The notes under the pieces: generated by a model
Databases searched by the model: none
The model's input: only the letters and a program-made list of their open reading frames with translations
What the model was told of the DNA's origin: nothing
Source of the DNA: Massiliimalia sp964370215
Lineage (GTDB): Bacteria; Bacillota; Clostridia; Oscillospirales; Ruminococcaceae
DNA: 18,141 nt
Direction: 5' to 3'
NCBI GenBank assembly: GCA_964370215.1
Contig: CAYJIM010000046.1
Location: 1-18,141, forward strand
Translations under genes and position numbers: made by a program
In this document: one piece after another, positions 1 to 6,175 of the stretch
Layout of the letters: each line of letters starts with the position of its first letter
Numbering within the stretch: position 1 is the stretch's first letter

Positions 1-407
1 ATACTCTTTGACGCAATCAAGACCGTGGGACGCCGTCCCACACCCTGTCCCTTTTGAAAAAGGGAACAAAACTTTTTTTACAAAACCCTATTTTCATTGT
101 GCTGTAGGGTCACGGCTTGCCGTGACCGAAATACCCGCCGGTGTTACCGACTCGTGGACGGGCTTTCCGTGCGATGGGTGCTGAGTCGGAAACGCCTGCG
201 GACGCTGTCCGCCCGCAAAAAAGGGATTTGGTGAAAACCAAATCCCTTAAAACGCTGAGGCTTGAGTATTGCCTGGCGGCAATCAAGACCGTGGGACACC
301 GTCCCACACCCTGCCACTTTTAAAAAAGTGGACAAAACTTTTATTGTGCCGTAGGGGCGACCTTTGGTCGTCCGAACGCTTGCCGGTGCTACCGGCTCGG
401 AAATAAC
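1..407. repeat. Composite hairpin repeat, copy R1 (gene-free stretch)
   Basis: No gene is seen here. The stretch is a chain of short hairpins that recurs in three other places in the window. In order: GTGGGAC/GTCCCAC (25-41), a CCCTTTT/AAAAGGG hairpin (about 49-64) followed by AAC and AAAACTTTT, GGTCACGGC/GCCGTGACC (108-127), a GTGGACGGGCTTTCCGTGCG block (about 154-173), a 12-bp stem with GAAA loop (221-248), TTGCC/GGCAA (269-282), a second GTGGGAC hairpin (291-307), CCACTTTT/AAAAGTGG (314-331), GTAGGGG with GGGCGACC/GGTCGTCC (355-373), and GCCGGT/ACCGGC (382-396). It ends just before the DUF1349 stop codon. The function is unknown. Confidence 0.8.
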
Positions 408-415
408 AACGGGTT

Positions 416-1021
416 TTACCGACCTGCACGGATATTTTGCACGGTGCGGTGTTCGAGGGTTGGGTTTTTAAAATACCGTTCCCCACCATCGCCGGTCGGT
501 GCCTGCGCCACAAACCCGACCTTCACCGTTTCGTCCACCGGTAAGGAGAAAAAGCGAATCATATCAAATCGCTCACCATCCAACGAATAGTGCAGGCCAA
601 AGCCATTGCCACTGCGCACCATTTGCAACCACACTTCCTCTTGCGTGATATTACATCCGTTGGCATCATCCGAAATGCCATTGGTCACCACACTGACGAC
701 TGCAATGGTATTAAAATCGGTCTTTTCAAAGCAGATTTTTGCCCACACATCCTCTGCCTGCATGACCATCAACGTCGCAGAATCATAGGTATCCTTAAAT
801 GGCAACGACACTTTGGCACGAAAGACAAAATCGCCTGCCACATCGGTGTAAAAGAACGGTGCATTGCAAAGGGTCGTCGGCATATTGCCGGCACCAAGCG
901 TGATACCACTACCACAGAAAAAGTCCGAAATCGGGGGTGCTGTCATGACAAGGGTATCCCCCTCGATACGGTGTGCTGCTTGATTGAGCCATTGAAATTT
1001 ACTAAAATCCATCTTGTTCAT
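416..1021 (-). CDS. DUF1349 family protein (concanavalin-like fold)
   Basis: This is a 201-residue cytoplasmic protein with no signal peptide or membrane segment. The sequence looks like the DUF1349 family, small beta-sandwich proteins of the concanavalin A-like lectin/glucanase fold: an aromatic-rich N-terminal strand (FQWLN), a central VWAKICFEKTDF segment, WLQMVRSGNGFGLHYSLDG, and VKVGFVAQAPTGDGGE near the C-terminus. The start at 1021 is chosen because AGGAG lies 5 bases upstream; an ATG three codons later (1012) is an alternative, and a longer ORF reaching 1060 has no ribosome site. It lies downstream of two sugar oxidoreductases and a sugar isomerase, on the same strand, but a repeat block of about 290 bp separates them. 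A role in binding or processing a carbohydrate is therefore inference only. No clear promoter was found. The C-terminal codons run up to the flanking repeat. Confidence 0.8.
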   Translation of the reverse strand: MNKMDFSKFQWLNQAAHRIEGDTLVMTAPPISDFFCGSGITLGAGNMPTTLCNAPFFYTDVAGDFVFRAKVSLPFKDTYDSATLMVMQAEDVWAKICFEKTDFNTIAVVSVVTNGISDDANGCNITQEEVWLQMVRSGNGFGLHYSLDGERFDMIRFFSLPVDETVKVGFVAQAPTGDGGERYFKNPTLEHRTVQNIRAGR

Positions 1022-1104
1022 CCTTTCTCCTATTTCATACTGATTGCAAAACACCCCCACCGACGAGCCGTATCATGGGCCATTGGTAGGGGTATTTTCT
1101 CATT

Positions 1105-1337
1105 CTTTTAAACGCTGACGCAGATCAGTTGCCTGTCGGCAAATAAGACCTTAAGGCGTTGCTTCAAACTTCACCACTTTTAAAAAGTGGACAAATCTTT
1201 ATTGTAGCACCCTACCTCCATTGCGATGTAGGGGCGATTCACGAATCGCCCGCAATGCCCGCCGGTGCTACCGGCTCGTGGACGAGGTTTCCGTGTAATG
1301 GGTGCTCAGTCGGCAACAACTGCGGGTTTCACCCGCC
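1105..1337. repeat. Composite hairpin repeat, copy R2
   Basis: The gap between DUF1349 and the second oxidoreductase holds a partly decayed copy of the composite repeat. It contains AACGCTGACGC (1110-1120), TTGCC/GGCAA (1130-1142), a degenerate segment where the GTGGGAC hairpin should be, CCACTTTT/AAAAGTGG (about 1172-1189), GTAGGGG with GGGCGATTC/GAATCGCCC (1232-1251), GCCGGT/ACCGGC (1261-1275), the GTGGACGAGGTTTCCGTG block, and a short GCGGGT/ACCCGC stem (1322-1336) lying 14 bases beyond the stop codon of the oxidoreductase. That last hairpin could slow or end transcription, but it lacks a T-run. Confidence 0.75.
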
Positions 1338-1349
1338 GGATGCTGTTCG

Positions 1350-2429
1350 CTATTCGAACGAAACGACTTGGTTTTTGCTTGCAGATTCAAAAATCGCTTC
1401 CATCAATTTCATGCAGCGCATGACTTGTGGCAATTTAACAATGATTTCTGCTTCGCCGTTTAAGGTTGCAATGACGTTTTTGTAGAAATCACGGATGTCC
1501 GCTTCCACTTTCGGCAACTCTTCGGTACGAATGGTGTCTTCGGTACGTGGTGCCATTGTTTTGGTCAATCCTGCCGCGGTGCGGATCGGCACTGCGTCAT
1601 TCTTGCTCCAGTCGGTGATGCGTACCATTTTGCCGTTGACAGCAAAATCTTCTACCACTGCGGTGCCGTCACGTCCCAACACATACCAGCGAGGGAGGTT
1701 GACAAAGTTGGAGGTACCAACTTCCAGCATGTAAACCAATCCGCTTTCAAAGGTCAATTCCACGGTGAAACCGTCGTCCACCAATTCGTTGGTGACGTGG
1801 GTCATGGAAGCGTAAACGGATTTTACTTTTTCCGGAATCATCATGAGTGCTTGGTCGAGGATGTGAACACCCCAGTCCAGTACCATGCCGCCGCCCTTTT
1901 CAGGCTCTTGACGCCAGTCTCCCGGAATCCCACGGGATCCGTGTACACGAGATTCCATGCGGAAGATGTCACCCAACAATTTTTCATCATAGATTTTTTT
2001 GATGGTCAGGAAGTCTTCATCCCAACGACGATTCTGATGCACGACAAACAGGTTGCCGGTTTCTTCGGAAACCGCCATCATTTCTGCCAATTCTTCAGAA
2101 TTCAAGCAAACCGGTTTTTCACAAACCACTTGTTTGCCTGCACGCAGTGCACGGATGACGATTTCTTTGTGATCATCATTCGGGGTTGCGCAGAGAATGA
2201 TGTCTACTTTTTCGTCTTCCAACACTGCTTGGAGAGATGGGTAGGTATTCAACCCATTATCGCGTGCAAATTGTTGACGTTCTTCACGAATGTCAAAGCT
2301 ACCAATGAGGTTCAAGCCTTCGATGTCGCCGATTTTAATGTTGTTCCAGCTACCGTTGCCGGTGATCAGTTCGCGGTGCCAGTTGCCCATACCGCCCAAT
2401 CCTACGATTGCAAGATTATAAGTTTTCAT
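1350..2429 (-). CDS. Gfo/Idh/MocA family NAD(P)-dependent oxidoreductase
   Basis: This 359-residue protein is a probable sugar or sugar-derivative dehydrogenase/reductase of the Gfo/Idh/MocA family, which uses NAD(P) to oxidise or reduce a ring hydroxyl. The Rossmann motif GLGGMG is at residues 10-15, the family EKP motif at 104-106 (VVCEKPV), and the active-site region GGGMVLDWGVHILD at about 179-192, with D185 and H189 as the expected catalytic pair. Length is typical. Two ATG codons lie in tandem (2432 and 2429); a GAGGG ribosome site gives spacers of 5 or 8, and the second is preferred. It follows the TIM-barrel gene after 48 bases containing a small hairpin, so the two are probably co-transcribed. 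It is only distantly similar to the other oxidoreductase in the cluster, so the pair probably acts on different substrates or in opposite directions. The exact substrate cannot be read from the sequence. Confidence 0.9.
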   Translation of the reverse strand: MKTYNLAIVGLGGMGNWHRELITGNGSWNNIKIGDIEGLNLIGSFDIREERQQFARDNGLNTYPSLQAVLEDEKVDIILCATPNDDHKEIVIRALRAGKQVVCEKPVCLNSEELAEMMAVSEETGNLFVVHQNRRWDEDFLTIKKIYDEKLLGDIFRMESRVHGSRGIPGDWRQEPEKGGGMVLDWGVHILDQALMMIPEKVKSVYASMTHVTNELVDDGFTVELTFESGLVYMLEVGTSNFVNLPRWYVLGRDGTAVVEDFAVNGKMVRITDWSKNDAVPIRTAAGLTKTMAPRTEDTIRTEELPKVEADIRDFYKNVIATLNGEAEIIVKLPQVMRCMKLMEAIFESASKNQVVSFE

Positions 2430-2443
2430 CATTCGTTCCCTCT

Positions 2444-2470
2444 TTTACATCATGGCAGTTGCCATGTAAA
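2444..2470 (-). other. Intercistronic hairpin before the second oxidoreductase
   Basis: TTTA, a CAT bulge and CATGGC pair with GCCATGTAAA around an AGTT loop, between the isomerase stop and the oxidoreductase ribosome site. There is no T-run, so it is not a terminator. It may be an mRNA processing or stability element. Confidence 0.35.
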
Positions 2471-2477
2471 TATTCTC

Positions 2478-3446
2478 TTATGCCCAGAACATGTCTTGGC
2501 GTGGTTCAGTCATCACCGATGCTTGCAAGGTGCTGATGGCTTGTTTCAAACCTTCCATCATGCTCATCATGCCATCTTCATGTTCGATGGACAAAATGCC
2601 TTCGTAACCTGCCAAACGAAGTTCAGCGGCAACGTTTTTCCAGAACAATACGTCATGGCCACAACCAACGCTGCGGAATTTCCAAGAACGGTTGACTTCG
2701 TCAGAGTAGTGACGGGTGTCCAAAACGCCGTTGATCGCAGTGTTGTATTGGTCAATTTTGTTGTCTTTTGCATGGAAGTGGTAGATCGCACCGTGTTTGC
2801 CGAGCTCTCTGATCGCGGCAATCGGATCAATTCCTTGCCAGAACAGATGGCTTGGGTCTACGTTGACACCAACGGTAGGGCCAACTGCTTCACGCAATTT
2901 CAATGCAGTGTATGGGTTGTACACGCAAAAACCAGGGTGCATTTCAAATGCGATGCGCACGCCACATGCTTCTGCTTCTTTTACTTTTTCTTTCCAGTAA
3001 GGAATCAACACTTCGTTCCATTGGTAATCAAGGATTTCCATGTATTCCGGTGGCCAAGAACAGGTGACCCAGTTTGGTTGGGTGCCGCCCTTGCCATCCC
3101 CTGGACAGCCAGCGAACCCGACCACTGTTTCAACGCCCATTTTTTGCGCCAATTTGAAGGCTGCGGTCAATTCTTCGTCTGCTTTTTTTGCCACTTCTGC
3201 AACTGGGCTAACAGGGTTGTTGTGGGTCGCAAGAGCTGCCACTTTCATGCCGTATTTGTCCAAAGTTGCCATGAACTCTTGGTATTTTTTCTCATCTGCG
3301 ATCAGTTCTGCTGCATCACAGTGTTTGGTACCTGGGTAACCACCACAGCCCATTTCGATGGCATAGACACCGAGGTCTGCCATGGTTTTGCACATTTCTT
3401 CCAGTGTCAATTGACCGAACACTGGATTCATAATTCCGATATACAT
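2478..3446 (-). CDS. Sugar phosphate isomerase/epimerase-like TIM barrel (AP endonuclease 2 / xylose isomerase-like fold)
   Basis: This 322-residue protein belongs to the xylose isomerase-like TIM-barrel superfamily, whose members bind a divalent metal and epimerise, isomerise or dehydrate sugars, ketosugars and inositol derivatives. Likely metal ligands are visible at the ends of strands: E168 (AFEMHP), D197 and H200 (NVDPSH), H223 or H225 (YHFHAKD) and E288 (SIEHED). GFAGCPGD at about 110-117 and WKFRSVGCGHD at 255-265 are further conserved-looking segments. The ribosome site is weak (AAAGGCGG, 8-10 bases before ATG). The gene starts 34 bases after a terminator hairpin and probably depends on read-through from the LacI/oxidoreductase unit, since I found no convincing promoter in the gap. 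With two Gfo/Idh/MocA enzymes nearby, an oxidation-isomerisation-reduction route for a sugar or glycoside is plausible, but it is inferred. Confidence 0.85.
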   Translation of the reverse strand: MYIGIMNPVFGQLTLEEMCKTMADLGVYAIEMGCGGYPGTKHCDAAELIADEKKYQEFMATLDKYGMKVAALATHNNPVSPVAEVAKKADEELTAAFKLAQKMGVETVVGFAGCPGDGKGGTQPNWVTCSWPPEYMEILDYQWNEVLIPYWKEKVKEAEACGVRIAFEMHPGFCVYNPYTALKLREAVGPTVGVNVDPSHLFWQGIDPIAAIRELGKHGAIYHFHAKDNKIDQYNTAINGVLDTRHYSDEVNRSWKFRSVGCGHDVLFWKNVAAELRLAGYEGILSIEHEDGMMSMMEGLKQAISTLQASVMTEPRQDMFWA

Positions 3447-3465
3447 TTTGATTTCCGCCTTTCAG

Positions 3466-3509
3466 TTTTTAAAAATTAAAACCGCCCTGCCCAAATGGAC
3501 AGGGCGGTT
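3466..3509 (-). terminator. Rho-independent terminator after the first oxidoreductase
   Basis: Read on the minus strand, AACCGCCCTG (3509-3500) pairs with CAGGGCGGTT (3489-3480), a 10-bp GC-rich stem. It is followed by TTTAATTTTT. It lies 31 bases after the oxidoreductase stop codon and before the isomerase gene on the same strand, so it probably sets a lower level of expression for the downstream genes. Confidence 0.8.
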
Positions 3510-3540
3510 GACAGATTCACTTAAACTGCTAATTTAATAA

Positions 3541-4620
3541 TTAGTCAATGTAAACTGCTTTGCCTGTTTTTGCAGACTCATAGATTGCTTCCAACAGTTG
3601 GGTAACAACCAATGCTTGTTCCGGTTTTACAACCAATTCGCCGCCGTTCATAACAGCGTTGTAGAAAGTTGCTTGTTCGATGTCTTCCGGTTTTGCAGCC
3701 GCGCCATCGTAGAATGCAACGCCGCCAGCGCCCATTTCCGGTTGTTCGGTCACTTGTTTGTTGTATTTAACGGTGTTGATGCGAACGCCGTCTTTCATAT
3801 CAGCACCAGCTTTGGTACCGCAGAGGGAAGTTTTCGCTTCATCTACATCCAAAGTGTTGAGTGCCCAAGATGCTTCCAAGTTGATGGTTGCACCGTTTTT
3901 CATTTTGATGAAGCCCATTGCGGAATCTTCAACGGTGAAGGTTTCCGGATCCCAGTCGCCCCAAGCGTTTGCAGTGTTGGTTTGGTTGCCCAATTTTTTG
4001 TAGACAGAACCCATAACGCTTTCTGGCTCATAGTTGTCCATCATCCACAAGGTCAAGTCAAGTGCATGGGTACCGATATCGATCAACGGACCACCGCCTT
4101 GTTCGTATTCGTTGAGGAATACACCCCAGGTAGGAACTGCACGACGACGGATCGCATGTGCTTTACCGTAGTAGATGTCGCCCAAGTCGCCAGCTTCACA
4201 AGCAGCTTTGACATAGGTGGAGTCTGCACGGTAACGGCTTTGGTAACCGATGGTCAACAATTTGCCGCTTTCTTTTGCAGCTGCAACCATTTTTTTCGCT
4301 TCTTCGGTGTTGATTGCCATTGGTTTTTCACACATAACGTTTTTGCCGGAGTTCAAAGCGTCAACCGCGATGAAACTATGGGAGCGGTTCGGAGTCAAAA
4401 CGTAAACTGCGTCAATGCCTTCGATTTTCAACAATTCTTTGTAGTCGGTGAAAACTTGTGTGTTTTCAGTGCCGTACTCTTCTTTTGCTTTTACTGCACG
4501 TTCTTCGATGATGTCACAAACTGCAACAATTTCAAAGTTCCCGTTTCTTTTGATTGCAGGCATGTGTTTGCCGTTTGCAATCCCGCCACATCCGATGATA
4601 CCAATTTTCATAGTTTTCAT
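3541..4620 (-). CDS. Gfo/Idh/MocA family NAD(P)-dependent oxidoreductase
   Basis: This 359-residue dehydrogenase of the Gfo/Idh/MocA family is the first enzyme gene after the LacI repressor. It has a Rossmann GCGGIA at residues 10-15, VLTPNRSH at about 74-81, the EKP motif at 98-100 (MCEKPMA), and GGGPLIDIGTHALDL at 175-189, with D181 and H185 as the predicted catalytic residues. The start at 4620 is chosen because AAGGA lies about 9 bases upstream; the longer ORF to 4674 would overlap the repressor gene and has no ribosome site. The gene follows the repressor after 22 bases and should be repressed with it through the operator at 5664. It ends ahead of a strong terminator. The substrate is unknown: inositol, a glycoside or a keto-sugar are all possible for this family. 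Confidence 0.9.
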   Translation of the reverse strand: MKTMKIGIIGCGGIANGKHMPAIKRNGNFEIVAVCDIIEERAVKAKEEYGTENTQVFTDYKELLKIEGIDAVYVLTPNRSHSFIAVDALNSGKNVMCEKPMAINTEEAKKMVAAAKESGKLLTIGYQSRYRADSTYVKAACEAGDLGDIYYGKAHAIRRRAVPTWGVFLNEYEQGGGPLIDIGTHALDLTLWMMDNYEPESVMGSVYKKLGNQTNTANAWGDWDPETFTVEDSAMGFIKMKNGATINLEASWALNTLDVDEAKTSLCGTKAGADMKDGVRINTVKYNKQVTEQPEMGAGGVAFYDGAAAKPEDIEQATFYNAVMNGGELVVKPEQALVVTQLLEAIYESAKTGKAVYID

Positions 4621-4642
4621 AATGGTTGTCCTTCTTTCTTGT

Positions 4643-5626
4643 TTACCGCACAGAATGTCGGCAAATAATTTCATGATTTAGGAAAGTCTGTTGTGTCGTT
4701 TTTTCGCCATTCATTTGATCCATCAGAAGCTTCATGGCAGTTTTTCCGATTTGCTGTTGGGGTTGCCCCACCGTGGTAATCGACGGCAGATACATCTCAC
4801 TCACAGCCGTGTTGTCAAACCCCATCACCGAAATATCGTCCGGCACACATTTGCCCGCCTCTGTCAACACTTTGACAAGGCCGACGGCTGTGGCGTCGGA
4901 AAACGCATACACCGCATCGGGAAGCGTGTCTTGCAGCAATTTTGCCGCTGTCCGCTGTCCTGCCTTATAGGTGTACCCTTCACGATAAATCAAACGCTCG
5001 TCCACGTCGATGTTGTGATCCTGTAGCGCCTTGCGGTATCCTGCTTCACGCTTTGTCGAAGAGGTATGCCCTGTCGGCGTACTGACCACAGCAATCCGTC
5101 GATGCCCTCTTTCGATGAGAAAGGAGGTGGCATCATAGCTTGCCTTAAAATCGTCGATGGAAACGTTTGTGATGTTGGCATTCAAAATCGGTTCACATGC
5201 ACATACAATCGGATTGTCTGCGGCAAAGGCGACGAGTTCTTCGACTGCCAATTCCCCACAGGTAATGATCGCACCATCCATTGTCTTTGCCTGTAGCAAC
5301 GACAAATAGGAAAGCAGCTGTTGCTTGTTTCCCCTTGTGGTACAAATCATCACAGAATATCCGTGCTCTTTCGCTTCTTCTTCAATCCCTTTCACCACAC
5401 GGGAAAAGAACTGATTGGAAATGGTATCCACAATCACCAACACTCTTTTGGTGCGCAAGGTTCGCAAATTTCGTCCCAGTAAATTCGGGCTGTACTGCAA
5501 CTGCGTGATTGCCTGCTGCACTTTATCGCGTGTCGCTTCTTTGACTGTTTCTGCGTCGTTGATCACACGAGAAACCGTCGCGACCGACACACCTGCGTGT
5601 CTTGCCACATCCTTGATGGTGACCAC
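4643..5626 (-). CDS. LacI family transcriptional repressor
   Basis: This 327-residue regulator has an N-terminal LacI helix-turn-helix (residues 2-22, TIKDVARHAGVSVATVSRV) and the hinge helix (about 44-56, SPNLLGRNLRTLR). A periplasmic-binding-protein-like effector domain follows, with typical blocks RVLVIVDTISNQFFSRVVKGIE, ERGHRRIAVVSTP, and ISVMGFDNTAVSEMYLPSITTV near the C-terminus. Length is normal. The start codon is GTG at 5626: AAGGAG lies 8 bases upstream, while the nearby ATG at 5634 is in another frame. It is the first gene of the sugar cluster. A promoter lies at 5689-5717 with a LacI-type palindrome just downstream of it, which points to autorepression with release by a sugar or sugar-phosphate effector. 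That effector is probably the substrate of the adjacent oxidoreductases. Confidence 0.95.
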   Translation of the reverse strand: MVTIKDVARHAGVSVATVSRVINDAETVKEATRDKVQQAITQLQYSPNLLGRNLRTLRTKRVLVIVDTISNQFFSRVVKGIEEEAKEHGYSVMICTTRGNKQQLLSYLSLLQAKTMDGAIITCGELAVEELVAFAADNPIVCACEPILNANITNVSIDDFKASYDATSFLIERGHRRIAVVSTPTGHTSSTKREAGYRKALQDHNIDVDERLIYREGYTYKAGQRTAAKLLQDTLPDAVYAFSDATAVGLVKVLTEAGKCVPDDISVMGFDNTAVSEMYLPSITTVGQPQQQIGKTAMKLLMDQMNGEKTTQQTFLNHEIICRHSVR

Positions 5627-5663
5627 CGATCCATCTCCTTTCCGAAGGTTTTGATGGTAAAGC

Positions 5664-5677
5664 TGTAAACGATTACA
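5664..5677 (-). promoter_or_regulatory. LacI/CcpA-type operator (cre-like)
   Basis: TGTAAACGATTACA is a near-perfect 14-bp palindrome with a central CG. It fits both the general LacI-family operator pattern and the CcpA cre consensus TGWAANCGNTNWCA. It begins about 5 bases after the predicted transcription start of the repressor gene, a good place for a roadblock repressor site. Whether the local LacI protein, CcpA or both bind it cannot be told from the sequence. Confidence 0.75.
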
Positions 5678-5688
5678 CTACATCAAAG

Positions 5689-5717
5689 AATATACTCTTT
5701 TTTGCAGGAAAAATCAA
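5689..5717 (-). promoter_or_regulatory. Sigma-A promoter of the sugar cluster
   Basis: On the minus strand, TTGATT (5717-5712), a 17-base spacer and TATATT (5694-5689). Both boxes are one mismatch from consensus. The predicted start is near 5682, just upstream of the cre-like palindrome. Confidence 0.7.
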
Positions 5718-5865
5718 GTGGTTTTGATGTTTTTTTTGCGGAAATTTTGATTTTCAGCATTGTCACCAAAGACGGTTTTTTAATTTTGTCACTATTGCGT
5801 TTTGGTATTTTTTTAACAAGGATTTAACCTTGTTTGTTAACTTATTTTGTTGGGTAATGGTTGGC
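5718..5865. other. AT-rich intergenic stretch
   Basis: No gene is visible. The only structure I see is AACAAGG/CCTTGTT (5815-5834), a 7-bp stem with a 6-base loop. It is followed on the plus strand by a weak T-rich run, but no plus-strand gene precedes it. Confidence 0.4.
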
Positions 5866-6175
5866 AGATAGGCATGGAAACCTGTCCCTACAGCACATAG
5901 CATGCGCCTGCATATGTTTGTCAAAATTTTTGTCGGTGGTGCATTTTGTAGGGGTGATTGCATCGTTTTCATTGTGCGGTCGCCTGCAAAAAAGCAGTTT
6001 GGCATATGCCAAACTGCTTGAACGCTGACGCTTGAGAATTGCCTGTCGGCAAGAAACCCGTGGGACCCCGTCCCACACCCTGCCCCTTTTGAAAAAGGGA
6101 ACAAAACTTTTATGAAACACCAATTTTCATTGTGCCGTGACCTCAATGCCCGCCGGTGCTACCGGCCCCGCCCGA
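5866..6175. repeat. Composite hairpin repeat, copy R3
   Basis: The gap between the LacI promoter and the 3' end of purD holds another copy of the composite repeat. It has an inverted GTAGGGA module (about 5868-5902), GTAGGGG (5949-5954), a perfect 28-bp palindrome with arms AAGCAGTTTGGC/GCCAAACTGCTT (5992-6019), AACGCTGACGCTTGAG (6021-6036), TTGCC/GGCAA (6039-6052), GTGGGAC/GTCCCAC (6060-6076), CCCCTTTT/AAAAGGG (about 6083-6099) followed by AACAAAACTTTTAT, and GCCGGT/ACCGGC (6152-6166). The last hairpin overlaps the purD stop codon. Confidence 0.8.

Noticed and set aside
1..407. CRISPR array
   Set aside because: The repeats are hairpin modules of unequal length and order, not identical units with regular spacers, and there are no cas genes.
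1797..3479. 560-codon open frame on the plus strand
   Set aside because: It lies antisense to the isomerase and second oxidoreductase, has no ribosome site, and its translation is Cys/Phe/His-rich without any family motif, while the minus strand carries clear enzyme motifs.
3598..4668. 356-codon open frame on the plus strand
   Set aside because: Antisense shadow of the first oxidoreductase; Phe/Cys/Val-rich translation with no motif and no ribosome site.
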